DNA from: JAGQYH01 sp041393015
GTDB lineage: Bacteria > Bacteroidota > Bacteroidia > Chitinophagales > JADIYW01
DNA length: 64,000 bases
Direction: 5' to 3'
NCBI GenBank assembly: GCA_041393015.1
Contig: JAWKKV010000004.1
Location: 340,880 to 404,879 of the forward strand
In this document: positions 16,792-26,440 of the stretch, piece by piece
Layout: each line of letters starts with the position of its first letter
Position numbering within the stretch: the stretch's first letter is position 1
The notes under the pieces: generated by a model
Told to the model about the DNA's origin: nothing
Database searches by the model: none
The model's input: the letters and a program-made list of their open reading frames with translations, nothing else
Translations under genes and position numbers: made by a program

Positions 16792-18084
16792 ATGATGTAT
16801 CGTATGCGTTCGAGTTTAGCACTCACACTTTTCACTCTAATATTAGTTTTTACTGTAGGGGTATCCGACTCTTTGGCTTACGAACCTTCAACAGTAGTTG
16901 ACATTAATGACGCTTCTTTTTTAGGAAGAGTTGAGCACGGAGAGGAACTATTTAAAGCCAATTGTTCTGCATGTCACGCAATAGGAAGAAAATTGGTTGG
17001 TCCCGACTTGGCTAATGTATGGGAAAGATGGGGAAGTGAAGAAAATCTGATTGCTTGGATTAGAAATAATCAGGCGTTTTTGAAAACTGGAGATGCATAT
17101 GCAAATGCATTGTACAATGAGTATAATCAATCTCCGATGAACTTATACTTACAGTTCACCGATGATGATATTACTTCTATTATTGATTACGTTAGAGCTA
17201 AGCAAGCCAATGTTTACCCAATTCAAGAAGCTGCAACAGCAGTAACGGGAGGTGAAGGGGTGGCTACTCCAAGTAAGCCTTCAACTGGAATTTTATGGGT
17301 TTTAATCTCTTTTCTTGTTGCGATGTTTCTATTGTTATGGAGAGTTAGTAGCAAACTAGAGAAGATAAACAATGAAAAGGAAGGTATAGAGATTCCAGAA
17401 TCGGCTCCATTAATTAATAGGTTGTTAAATAAGAAGGTCATGGGAGCAATTGCTATGATCGCAATTATTTTTATTGGCTATAATATTGGAAAGGGGGCGG
17501 TTGATTTAGGAAGATCTCAAGGATATCAACCTGAGCAACCAATCAAATTTTCACATGCTTTACATGCTGGTCAAAATCAAATTGATTGTCAGTACTGTCA
17601 TACTGGAGCGGATAAAAGTAAGCATGCTAATATACCTAGTGTAACGGTATGTATGAATTGTCATAAATATGTTCAGCAAGGGCCAAAGTATGGTACTGAA
17701 GAAATTGCAAAGATTTATGCTGCTTCAGGTTGGGATAAAGAGAAAGCCGATTATACGGCGCCAGCTGAACCCATTAAATGGATTAAAATTCACAATTTAC
17801 CGGACCATGTATATTTCAATCACTCACAACATGTTAATGTTGGAAAATTAGATTGTCAAACTTGTCATGGACAGGTACAAGAGATGGAAGTAGTAGCACA
17901 GTACGCTCCTTTATCAATGGGTTGGTGTGTTAACTGCCACAGAGAAACTGAGATTAAGTTTAAAGACAGTAAATATTATGAAACTACTTTTGATAGATTC
18001 CATAAAGAGATTGAAGCACAAGAACGCAGTGGCGTTACAGTGGAAGATATCGGAGGAACAGAGTGTCAAAAGTGTCATTATTAA
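16792..18084 (+). CDS. actA: Alternative complex III subunit ActA with fused N-terminal cytochrome c domain
   Basis: ActA is the multiheme c subunit of alternative complex III, which oxidises menaquinol and reduces a c-type carrier. The 430-residue protein has a signal/membrane segment (about 7-29), a monoheme cytochrome c domain with CSACH at 58-62 and a likely Met ligand in SPMNLY, then two membrane segments (about 163-180 and 217-235). The pentaheme domain follows, with CQYCH 266-270, CMNCH 287-291, CQTCH 355-359, CVNCH 379-383 and CQKCH 425-429, so six heme sites in total. The start could be Met1, Met2 or Met5. First gene of a 15-gene plus-strand block; actB follows after 17 bp. Confidence 0.93.
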   Translation: MMYRMRSSLALTLFTLILVFTVGVSDSLAYEPSTVVDINDASFLGRVEHGEELFKANCSACHAIGRKLVGPDLANVWERWGSEENLIAWIRNNQAFLKTGDAYANALYNEYNQSPMNLYLQFTDDDITSIIDYVRAKQANVYPIQEAATAVTGGEGVATPSKPSTGILWVLISFLVAMFLLLWRVSSKLEKINNEKEGIEIPESAPLINRLLNKKVMGAIAMIAIIFIGYNIGKGAVDLGRSQGYQPEQPIKFSHALHAGQNQIDCQYCHTGADKSKHANIPSVTVCMNCHKYVQQGPKYGTEEIAKIYAASGWDKEKADYTAPAEPIKWIKIHNLPDHVYFNHSQHVNVGKLDCQTCHGQVQEMEVVAQYAPLSMGWCVNCHRETEIKFKDSKYYETTFDRFHKEIEAQERSGVTVEDIGGTECQKCHY

Positions 18085-18101
18085 AATATAAGAATCAGTA
18101 G

Positions 18102-21100
18102 ATGGGAAATAAGCAATACTGGCAGTCATTAGAAGAGTTGGAACAAACTTCAGAATTTAAAGAGAAAATCTCTAAGGAATTTGAGGATGAGTTACCTGTG
18201 ATTGACTATGCAGAGGATCTTACAAAAGTACAAAGTACAGGAAGAAGAGATTTTCTAAAAATGCTTGGATTTAGTGTGTCGGCTGCAGCTGTAGCTACAT
18301 CATGTAAAATTCCAGTAAAGAAAGCCATTCCTTACGTTTTTGAGAATGATAATCCAATGAATTTGATTCCGGGTATCGCTGAATATTTTGCGTCTACCTA
18401 TGTTGATGAATCAGGTGTTCAAAATGTATTGGTTAAAACAAGAGAGGGAAGGCCAATTAAAATTGAAACCAATCCAAATGGATTAATCACTAATAACGGA
18501 TCAAGTGCAAGAGCTCAAGCTTCTGTATTAGGATTGTATGATCACACTAGATCTACAGGGAATGATTTAGATTGGCCAACTTTGGATGAAGATATATCTA
18601 TTAAGTTGCGCGAGATAGATAACAAAGGGGGGAAAATAGTTGTTTTAAGTAATACAGTATTGAGTGCTGTAATGCAATCAGCAATTAATGAATTTACTAC
18701 AAAATTCACTTCTGCTGAGCATGTTACCTACGATCCAATTTCACTTTCAGCGGTGAGAAAAGCAAATGAAGTTTCTTTAGGTAAAGCTATTATTCCTTCA
18801 TACGATTTTAGTAAAGCAGATGTGATTGTTGGTGTTAGTTGCGATTTCTTAGGATCTTGGTTATCTCCTGTAGAATTTGCCATTCAATATGGTAAAACTA
18901 GAGTGCCTTCTGAAAAGAATGGTAAGCACATGTCAAGACATTATCAATTCCAATCAAATGCAACAATTACTGGTGCAGCAGCAGATTATAAATATCCTGT
19001 TAAACCTTCACAAGAGAAGCAATTGTTGATCAACTTGTATAATGCAGTGGGTGGTCAAGGATTAGGTAAAGTTGCAGCAGTTGAAGGGGCAGACGTAAGT
19101 CAAGCAGCTAAGGATTTATTGCAAGCGAAAGGTAAAGCTTTGGTGGTTTGCGGTACAAACGATATTGAGTGTCAGTTAATAACCAATGCGATTAATATTG
19201 TTTTAGGAAGCTATGGCAATACAATTGATACATCATCACCTGCTAATCTTAAGACTGGCGATGATAAAGCTTTCTTAGACTTAGTGAAAAATTTAGGTAG
19301 TGTTGATGGTCTTATCTTGTTAGATTGTAATCCTGCATATAATACACCTTTTGCTGCTGAATTTGAAGCAGCAATGAAGGAGATGGACATTACTGTCTCT
19401 TTAGCAGAAAGAGTAACTGAAACTGGAAAATTTGCAACATACACTTGTCCAGGAAGACACTATTTAGAATCATGGGATATTTTGGAGCCTAAAGCAGGTA
19501 AATTCTGCTTTGTTCAACCAACTATTAACCCAATTTTTGCTAATACGAGACCTTATGTTGAAAGTCTATTAACTTGGTGTGGTGTGAAATCACCTAAGGA
19601 GTATGACTTAGTAAAAAAATATGCACTAAACAATTTGGTGAGCGGTGAGCAAGGATGGATTAAGTCTGTAAAATTAGGGGGTGTAGAAAAAAGTGGAGAA
19701 ACAACTGCTTTATCTACCGATTTAAGTGCTACTATATCAAGTGTTTCTACTTCATTGCCTTCAACATCTGGAATTGAAGTAGTATTATATGAAAGTGTTG
19801 GTGTAGGTGATGGAACACATGCTGGCAATCCATTTGTACAAGAATTTCCAGATCCAATTGCAAGATTAACTTGGGACAACTACTTAGCTATTTCTTATGA
19901 AATGGCAGAACAACAAGGTTTAGCAGGTAAAAAGAGAATCTGGACTAACAATAACAATAAAACAGTACCTACTGCAACAATAACAGTAGCAGGAAAATCT
20001 ATCACATTACCTGTCCTTATTCAATTTGGTTTACCTGCTAATACAGTAGCCATTGCATTGGGTTATGGAAGAACGGGTGCTGGTAGAGCTTCTGAAGGTG
20101 TTGGTCAAGATGTATACCCATTAGTTAATGTTGCTAATAACTCATTCAAATATTCATTGGATGGTGCCGAAGTAAGCTTTAACATGGGAGCTGATTATCC
20201 ATTAGGATTAATTCAGGTATATGGTACTTTAATGGAAGAATATGCGCTTCCGGGAAAAGATGCTAAATACAGAAGTGCCATTGTTAAAGAAACTAATCTT
20301 AAGTCATTTAAGAAAGATAGTAAAGCGGGTAATCACGATAGAGAAGGTGTGTTACATCACTTACAGTCACCATATGGTCAGGTTCAAGAATTTCAAGGAC
20401 ATCACTGGGGTATGGGTGTAGATTTGAACAGCTGTATTGGATGTGGTGCTTGTGTAGTAGCTTGTAATGTAGAAAATAACGTTCCAGTGGTTGGAAAGAC
20501 CGAAGTTTTTAGAGGTCACGACATGCATTGGATGAGAATAGATAGATACTACAGTGGAGACAGAGATAATCCACAAGTGTCTTTCCAACCAATGATGTGT
20601 CAACATTGTGATAACGCTCCATGCGAGAATGTTTGTCCTGTAAATGCGACTAACCACAGTTCAGAAGGGTTAAATCAAATGGCTTATAACAGGTGTATCG
20701 GTACAAGATATTGTGCGAACAACTGTCCGTATAAAGTAAGAAGATTCAATTGGTTAGATTATCAAGCGGCAGATATGTTTGGTAAGTTTAACGACAACAG
20801 AAGAGGTTGGGAAAGTGATGCACTTCCAGGTGGTCAAACTGATTATATGTTTGAAGACTTAACCAGAATGGTGTTAAATCCTGACGTAACAGTTAGATCT
20901 AGAGGTGTTATTGAAAAATGTAGCTTCTGTGTTCAAAGAATTCAAGCTGGAAAATTAGAAGCTAAGAAGGAGAACAGACCTTTAAAAGATGGTGATATTA
21001 AAGTGGCTTGTCAAACATCATGCCCTACCAATGCCATTTCTTTTGGAGATTTAAATGATAAAGAAAGCCAAGTACATCAGTTATTTTATGATGCTACTGG

Positions 21101-21218
21101 TGAACATAGAATTGAGAGAAATTATCACGTGTTAGAAGAACAACATTTCTTACCATCAGTTGGTTACCAAGTGAAAGTGAGAAATATTGAGGAAGATGTG
21201 AGAACGGATTTTGCATAA
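18102..21218 (+). CDS. actB: Alternative complex III subunit ActB (molybdopterin-like and Fe-S domains)
   Basis: The 1038-residue ActB is the large periplasmic subunit. A twin-arginine motif GRRDFLKMLGF starts at residue 47, placed after a 46-residue leader, and Cys68 follows in AAVATSCK, which could be a lipid-anchor site. Residues about 75-740 form a molybdopterin-oxidoreductase-like domain (in known ActB it lacks Mo cofactor). The C-terminal part carries 4Fe-4S ferredoxin motifs: CIGCGACVVACN from Cys778, CQHCDNAPCENVCPVNA, CIGTRYCANNCPYKV and CSFCVQRI with CQTSCPTNAI. These pass electrons towards ActA. Normal for the family. Confidence 0.95.
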   Translation: MGNKQYWQSLEELEQTSEFKEKISKEFEDELPVIDYAEDLTKVQSTGRRDFLKMLGFSVSAAAVATSCKIPVKKAIPYVFENDNPMNLIPGIAEYFASTYVDESGVQNVLVKTREGRPIKIETNPNGLITNNGSSARAQASVLGLYDHTRSTGNDLDWPTLDEDISIKLREIDNKGGKIVVLSNTVLSAVMQSAINEFTTKFTSAEHVTYDPISLSAVRKANEVSLGKAIIPSYDFSKADVIVGVSCDFLGSWLSPVEFAIQYGKTRVPSEKNGKHMSRHYQFQSNATITGAAADYKYPVKPSQEKQLLINLYNAVGGQGLGKVAAVEGADVSQAAKDLLQAKGKALVVCGTNDIECQLITNAINIVLGSYGNTIDTSSPANLKTGDDKAFLDLVKNLGSVDGLILLDCNPAYNTPFAAEFEAAMKEMDITVSLAERVTETGKFATYTCPGRHYLESWDILEPKAGKFCFVQPTINPIFANTRPYVESLLTWCGVKSPKEYDLVKKYALNNLVSGEQGWIKSVKLGGVEKSGETTALSTDLSATISSVSTSLPSTSGIEVVLYESVGVGDGTHAGNPFVQEFPDPIARLTWDNYLAISYEMAEQQGLAGKKRIWTNNNNKTVPTATITVAGKSITLPVLIQFGLPANTVAIALGYGRTGAGRASEGVGQDVYPLVNVANNSFKYSLDGAEVSFNMGADYPLGLIQVYGTLMEEYALPGKDAKYRSAIVKETNLKSFKKDSKAGNHDREGVLHHLQSPYGQVQEFQGHHWGMGVDLNSCIGCGACVVACNVENNVPVVGKTEVFRGHDMHWMRIDRYYSGDRDNPQVSFQPMMCQHCDNAPCENVCPVNATNHSSEGLNQMAYNRCIGTRYCANNCPYKVRRFNWLDYQAADMFGKFNDNRRGWESDALPGGQTDYMFEDLTRMVLNPDVTVRSRGVIEKCSFCVQRIQAGKLEAKKENRPLKDGDIKVACQTSCPTNAISFGDLNDKESQVHQLFYDATGEHRIERNYHVLEEQHFLPSVGYQVKVRNIEEDVRTDFA

Positions 21219-21254
21219 GATTTGAAATAGTTTTAAAGAAACAAAAAATAAAGA

Positions 21255-22688
21255 ATGGGAGCATTCGAATCACCGTTAAGGGAGCCATTAATTAAAGGTA
21301 ATAAGTCTTACAAAGATATCACCGATGATATTGTTGCTGGAACAGAAGGTAAAATACAGCCATTATGGTTGGCCGCACTAACTGTTTCTGCTATTGTAGC
21401 TGCAATTGGATTGTTAAGTCTAACTTGGACTGTCTTGTATGGTATTGGTTCTTGGGGAGCCAATAAAACCATTGGATGGGCTTGGGATATTACCAATTTC
21501 GTTTGGTGGGTAGGTATTGGTCACGCCGGTACACTAATCTCAGCAATTCTATTGTTGTTTAGACAAAAATGGAGAACTGGAGTAAACAGAGCCGCTGAAG
21601 CAATGACGATTTTCGCTGTAGTTTGTGCCGGTATTTTTCCATTGCTACACACCGGTAGACCTTGGTTAGTATTCTTTATTTTTCCTTATCCAAACTCAAG
21701 AGGACCATTGTGGCCTAACTTCTCATCTCCATTATTATGGGACGTTTTTGCAATCTCTACTTACTTAACTGTATCACTCTTATTTTGGTACACTGGTTTG
21801 GTGCCTGATTTTGCTACCATTAGAGATAGAGCAAAAGGAAAAATTAGAAGAACTATTTATAATGTATTAAGCTTTGGATGGACAGGTAGCGCTAAACATT
21901 GGGAAAGATGGGAATCACTTTGTTTAATCTTAGCTGGTTTAGCTACACCATTAGTACTTTCTGTACACACAATTGTAAGTTTTGACTTTGCTACTTCTGT
22001 AATTCCTGGATGGCATACTACAATTCTTCCTCCGTATTTCGTGGCAGGTGCTATCTTCTCAGGATTCGCCATGGTACAAACGTTAATGATTGTAGCAAGA
22101 AAATTAATGAACCTTCAAGATTATATTACAGAAGGGCACATCGAATCCATGAATAAGGTAATTCTACTAACAGGAACTATTGTAGGTACTGCATATTTAA
22201 CAGAGTTGTTCGTAGCATGGTATTCAGGCTATCTATATGAAGAAAACCAATTTGCTACTAGAGCAATGGGACCTTTCGCATGGGCGTATTGGACAATGAT
22301 GTTCTGTAACTTGATTTCTCCTCAAATTTTCTGGTTTAGAAAAGCAAGAAGAAGCATTTGGGTAACCTTTATCATGTCTATTTTTGTAAACATTGGTATG
22401 TGGTTTGAAAGATTCGTGATTATTGTAATTTCTCTACACAGAGATTATCTTCCTTCAAGTTGGACTATGTATGCCCCAACAAGAGTTGAAGTAGGTATTT
22501 ATGTAGGTACACTAGGTATCTTTATGACACTCTTCTTACTATTTGCTAGATTCTTCCCTGTAGTTGCAATTGCAGAGGTGAAAAGTATATTGAGAATTTC
22601 CGGTAATAACTTTAGAATAGGTCAATTAGAAGAAGTGAAGGATCAGGAAGTATATAAGAATGTAACTGAAAACGATATTGAACATTAA
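21255..22688 (+). CDS. actC: Alternative complex III subunit ActC (NrfD-like quinol-binding)
   Basis: ActC is one of two NrfD/PsrC-like membrane subunits that hold the quinol site. The 477-residue protein has about ten hydrophobic segments, starting near residue 37 (LWLAALTVSAIVAAIGLLSL). The conserved stretch TNFVWWVGIGHAGTLISAIL with LLHTGRPWLVFFI marks the family. It starts 36 bp after actB and ends 5 bp before actD, so translation is tightly linked. Inner membrane. Confidence 0.95.
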   Translation: MGAFESPLREPLIKGNKSYKDITDDIVAGTEGKIQPLWLAALTVSAIVAAIGLLSLTWTVLYGIGSWGANKTIGWAWDITNFVWWVGIGHAGTLISAILLLFRQKWRTGVNRAAEAMTIFAVVCAGIFPLLHTGRPWLVFFIFPYPNSRGPLWPNFSSPLLWDVFAISTYLTVSLLFWYTGLVPDFATIRDRAKGKIRRTIYNVLSFGWTGSAKHWERWESLCLILAGLATPLVLSVHTIVSFDFATSVIPGWHTTILPPYFVAGAIFSGFAMVQTLMIVARKLMNLQDYITEGHIESMNKVILLTGTIVGTAYLTELFVAWYSGYLYEENQFATRAMGPFAWAYWTMMFCNLISPQIFWFRKARRSIWVTFIMSIFVNIGMWFERFVIIVISLHRDYLPSSWTMYAPTRVEVGIYVGTLGIFMTLFLLFARFFPVVAIAEVKSILRISGNNFRIGQLEEVKDQEVYKNVTENDIEH

Positions 22689-22693
22689 TTAAT

Positions 22694-23224
22694 ATGGCTG
22701 ATAAGAAACAATATTTAGTAGGGATGTTTGACGACGATTACGTGTTGTTGAAAGCTGTCGAGAATGTACGAGCAGCTGGTCATAACATTACCGATGTATT
22801 TACGCCATTTCCAGTACATGGATTGGAGCATAAAATGGGATTAAGAGAAACAAAGTTACATACAGCTGGTTTCTTGTTTGGTGCTACAGGTACTTTAACC
22901 GCGTTATCATTCATGACATGGGTATCTGTAAAAAACTATCCAAGCGTATTTGGTGGTAAACCATTATTTGCACTACCGGCTTGGATCCCAATTACATTTG
23001 AGCTAACAGTTTTGTTTGCTTGTGTGGGTATGGTAGTATCATTTTACTATTTATGTGGTATGTATCCTGGTTTTGAGCCAAAGATAATTGATAAGCGTAC
23101 TACAGATCATATGTTTGCTATGACTTTCGAATTAGATGGTAGCAGAGCAGATGGTTTCGTAAATAGTGTAACCACTTTATTGGAAGAGAACGGTGCGGTA
23201 GAAGTTTATAAAAAAGAAGTTTAA
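22694..23224 (+). CDS. actD: Alternative complex III subunit ActD
   Basis: ActD is a small inner-membrane subunit without cofactor. The 176-residue protein has a soluble start (MADKKQYLVGMFDDDYVLL), then PFPVHGLEHKMGL, a typical DUF3341 feature, followed by two membrane helices (about 53-73 and 95-120) around a short loop, then a soluble end. Its length and place between actC and actE match the family. It begins 5 bp after actC and ends 8 bp before actE. Confidence 0.94.
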   Translation: MADKKQYLVGMFDDDYVLLKAVENVRAAGHNITDVFTPFPVHGLEHKMGLRETKLHTAGFLFGATGTLTALSFMTWVSVKNYPSVFGGKPLFALPAWIPITFELTVLFACVGMVVSFYYLCGMYPGFEPKIIDKRTTDHMFAMTFELDGSRADGFVNSVTTLLEENGAVEVYKKEV

Positions 23225-23232
23225 GATTAGAT

Positions 23233-23871
23233 ATGTTCAAGAAAAGAAATATCACGATAGTAGCAGTTTTAATGGCATTGATGTTCACATCATGTATTAG
23301 AAACTCAAAATATCCGGGTAGAGAATTTATTCCTGATATGGCACATTCAAAAGCTTATGAAGGTTATTTTGAAAATCCGGGTGAGCACATTTTAAAAGAA
23401 GGGATGAATGCTCAACTTCCACCGGAAGGAAGCATCGCTCAAAGCTTTGAAGTTTATCCATTTCCTAATACAACTGAGGGATATGAAGCTGCAGGAGAGC
23501 AATTCTTTAATGAGTTTACATTTACAGATGCTGAGTTATCAGGTGAAGGCAAAAAATTGTTTGAAAGGTTTTGTGCAATTTGTCACGGTACAGAAGGTGA
23601 TGGAAAAGGTCACTTAACTACTTTGAAATTAGCGATGACTGGTGAAGGCTTTCCTCAACCTCCATCATATTTTAGAGAAGATATACTTGCTTTACCTCAA
23701 GGTAAGCGATATCATTCGGTAATGTATGGTAAAGGAATGATGGGATCATACGCGACTCAATTAAATCATAGAGAAAGATGGTTGGTATTAAGTTACGTAA
23801 AATCACTTCAAGATAAGTATGTAGCGGCCAATACTAAAGCCGATGAAAGTGCAGCAGCGAGCAACAATTAA
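23233..23871 (+). CDS. actE: Alternative complex III subunit ActE (monoheme cytochrome c lipoprotein)
   Basis: The 212-residue ActE has a lipoprotein signal ending MFTSC with Cys17, so it is anchored facing the periplasm. It carries one heme c site, CAICHGTEGDGKGH, about residues 114-118, with a Met ligand probably in YGKGMMGSYA. It takes electrons from ActA and passes them on towards the oxidase. Its place is normal, 8 bp after actD. Confidence 0.93.
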   Translation: MFKKRNITIVAVLMALMFTSCIRNSKYPGREFIPDMAHSKAYEGYFENPGEHILKEGMNAQLPPEGSIAQSFEVYPFPNTTEGYEAAGEQFFNEFTFTDAELSGEGKKLFERFCAICHGTEGDGKGHLTTLKLAMTGEGFPQPPSYFREDILALPQGKRYHSVMYGKGMMGSYATQLNHRERWLVLSYVKSLQDKYVAANTKADESAAASNN

Positions 23872-23897
23872 TTAAGTTGGATATATAAGTATAAAGA

Positions 23898-25376
23898 ATG
23901 AATACATTCACATTTACAGGAAAAGCAAAGACAACACTTCTAATAATTATGTTAGTAGGATTGGCTTTAATTGGATTAGGAGCATTAACATTTGGTGGTG
24001 GAAGTCATGGACATGATGAAGGTCATGGAGATGGACATGGTGAAACTCATGGTCAAGCGGAACAAGTAGATGTTCATGCAGATGAACTTCAACATGAAGA
24101 TGGCACACATGACGTTACAGTTGAAGAAGCAATAAGCGAGGAAATGCATAGTGCTGATGAAGCACATGCTGTAGAAGGAGAGCATGTAGAAGCCGGGCAT
24201 GAAACAGAAGTACACCATGATGATGCACATGCAACAGATGCTCATGCAGCAGAAGGTGCACATGGTGGAGGACATCATGAAGGCGTTATTGGAGCTACAC
24301 CTGTTACAGCAGGGAAAGTACTTTGGACTAACTTATGGGTAATTGTACAAATGTTATTTTGGATGGCATTTGCAGCCATGTTCTTTTTAGCAGCACATAC
24401 AGTGGGTTGGGCTGGTTTTCACATTATGTTTCAAAAAGTCACCTTAGGTATTATGTCAATACTACCGGTGGCTATCGTTTTAGGAATTATAGTATTTATC
24501 TTCGGTCACCATCATATATTTATATGGACCAACCAAGAAGCCTTAGATGCGAGTGAACTTATGGCATCTAAAACGGATTTCTTAAATATTAAGACATTTA
24601 TTATAATGAGCATATTATGGTCTATAATAGTTCTATTTCTATTAAATAGATGGTGGAGTAAACTAAATGCTCAAGATACTGATCCAGATTTGAAACATTT
24701 CAGAACAGCAAGAACATTAGGCGCTATAACAATTGTATTGTTAGCTGTCATTAATGCATTTGGTGTTTGGCATTGGTTAATGTCAATAGAGCCGAACTGG
24801 TACAGTACAATGTATGCTTGGTACACTATGGCTAGTGGTGCTGCCATTATGTTTGCAGTAACAATTTTAGTGCTATTGTATTTGCAATCTCAAGGGTACT
24901 TACCAAATTTAAATGATAGTCACTATCACGACATAGGAAAGTATTTATTTGCAATAAGTGTGTTTTGGACATACGTATGGTTCTCTCAATATATGTTGAT
25001 TTGGTATGGAAATATTCCAGAAGAAACAGTGTATTTTAAAGAAAGGTTAGCTGGTTATCCGGTGATATGGTACGGGGCATTAATTTTAAACTTTTTCCTT
25101 GCTTTCTTTGTTCTTTTGAAGAGAGATGCAAAGAGAAATAAAGGTGTTTTAATTTTTGCTTGCGTGATGATAATTATTGGACATTGGTTTGATTTCTTCA
25201 TTATGGTTGTGCCTTACGGTGTAGCAAAAGGTGGAATGGGATTAATGAGTGTTGGAGCATTATTGTTGTTTGTTGGAATTACAGGTTTTGTCATACTTAG
25301 TGCTTTAACAAGAGTGAAAAGCTTAGATTCAAGAGAGCATCCTTACTATCACGAGAGTTTAAAACATCATATTTAA
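23898..25376 (+). CDS. actF: Alternative complex III subunit ActF with His-rich insert
   Basis: ActF is the second large membrane subunit, NrfD-related to ActC, with about ten helices in 492 residues. The first helix (about 13-32) is followed by an unusual low-complexity stretch, residues 37-127, with 19 His in about 91 residues plus many Asp and Glu (runs such as HGHDEGHGDGHG). The remaining helices begin near residue 143. The insert should face one side of the membrane between helices 1 and 2. Similar His-rich N-termini occur in other Bacteroidota ActF, as far as I recall. It could bind metal; this is inference. Confidence 0.93.
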   Translation: MNTFTFTGKAKTTLLIIMLVGLALIGLGALTFGGGSHGHDEGHGDGHGETHGQAEQVDVHADELQHEDGTHDVTVEEAISEEMHSADEAHAVEGEHVEAGHETEVHHDDAHATDAHAAEGAHGGGHHEGVIGATPVTAGKVLWTNLWVIVQMLFWMAFAAMFFLAAHTVGWAGFHIMFQKVTLGIMSILPVAIVLGIIVFIFGHHHIFIWTNQEALDASELMASKTDFLNIKTFIIMSILWSIIVLFLLNRWWSKLNAQDTDPDLKHFRTARTLGAITIVLLAVINAFGVWHWLMSIEPNWYSTMYAWYTMASGAAIMFAVTILVLLYLQSQGYLPNLNDSHYHDIGKYLFAISVFWTYVWFSQYMLIWYGNIPEETVYFKERLAGYPVIWYGALILNFFLAFFVLLKRDAKRNKGVLIFACVMIIIGHWFDFFIMVVPYGVAKGGMGLMSVGALLLFVGITGFVILSALTRVKSLDSREHPYYHESLKHHI

Positions 25377-25398
25377 AATTAAGATTTAATAAAAAGCT

Positions 25399-26394
25399 AT
25401 GAACGCATTTTTAATAATATTAGCAGCAATTCTTCTCCTCATCATAATGATGCAAGTTGGAAAGGTGATTGAGCGTATTGCTACATTAAGAGGGGAGGAG
25501 AAATCAGAAATTGAAAGCAACAAGATTAATGCTGGTCTTTTATCGATTACTGGATTTGTTGTATTAATTCTTTCGGTAGTTTCTGTCTTATGGTATGATC
25601 ATTTATTTCTACCAACATCAGCTTCCTCTCAAGGTGTTAAGATTGATAAAATTAGAGACATTACATTAATTTTTACAGGAATAGTATATATTATCACTCA
25701 AGTATTGTTGTTTGCATTCGTATGGAGGTATCAATACAAAGAAGGAACTAAAGCTCATTTCTTCCCACACAATAATACTTTAGAATTAGTTTGGACTGTT
25801 ATTCCGTCTATTGTACTAGTTATTTTAGTGACCTGGGGTTTAACAGTATGGTTTCAAATATTTGGTAAAGCACCTGAAGATGCTTTAGTGATTGAAGCTA
25901 CTGCTCAACAGTTTAGATGGAATATTAGATACCCTGGTAATGACAATACTTTTGGTGCAAGAGATTTGAAATTCGTAAGTCCTGAAAATGAGTTAGGAAT
26001 TAATTGGGAAGGAACAGAGAGCCACGATGACTTTATGCCAACGGATATTTATTTACCGGTAAACAGAGACATCAAAGTAAAGATTAATTCATTAGATGTA
26101 TTACACAACTTCTATTTACCTCATTTTAGATTGAAGTTAGATGCAGTACCTGGTATTCCAACAAGTATGTGGTTTACACCTATTCACACTACTGCAGAGA
26201 TGCGTGATATTACCGGAAATCCAGATTTCAATTATGAATTAGCATGTGCTGAACTATGTGGATCTGCACATTATAATATGAGAAAGAAGGTAGTTGTAGT
26301 TACAGAAGAGGAATACAAAACTTGGTTAAGTGAGCAAAACTCATATTACGAACAAGTAGTAAAACCTACTTTGCAAGCAGATAATGCTGAATAA
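25399..26394 (+). CDS. coxB: Cytochrome c oxidase subunit II CoxB (CuA)
   Basis: CoxB takes electrons from cytochrome c at its binuclear CuA centre and passes them to CoxA. The 331-residue protein has an extra N-terminal hydrophobic segment (about 2-17), then two helices (about 45-67 and 86-110) and the periplasmic cupredoxin domain. The CuA ligands are in CAELCGSAHYNM, residues 283-294 (Cys283, Glu285, Cys287, His291, Met294), with the first His in LHNFYLPHFRLK. There is no fused heme c domain. It starts 22 bp after actF, placing the oxidase in the same transcript. Confidence 0.95.
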   Translation: MNAFLIILAAILLLIIMMQVGKVIERIATLRGEEKSEIESNKINAGLLSITGFVVLILSVVSVLWYDHLFLPTSASSQGVKIDKIRDITLIFTGIVYIITQVLLFAFVWRYQYKEGTKAHFFPHNNTLELVWTVIPSIVLVILVTWGLTVWFQIFGKAPEDALVIEATAQQFRWNIRYPGNDNTFGARDLKFVSPENELGINWEGTESHDDFMPTDIYLPVNRDIKVKINSLDVLHNFYLPHFRLKLDAVPGIPTSMWFTPIHTTAEMRDITGNPDFNYELACAELCGSAHYNMRKKVVVVTEEEYKTWLSEQNSYYEQVVKPTLQADNAE

Positions 26395-26440
26395 GAGTTT
26401 GATATTTTATAAACGAATAATATAATTAAAAACAAGATAA

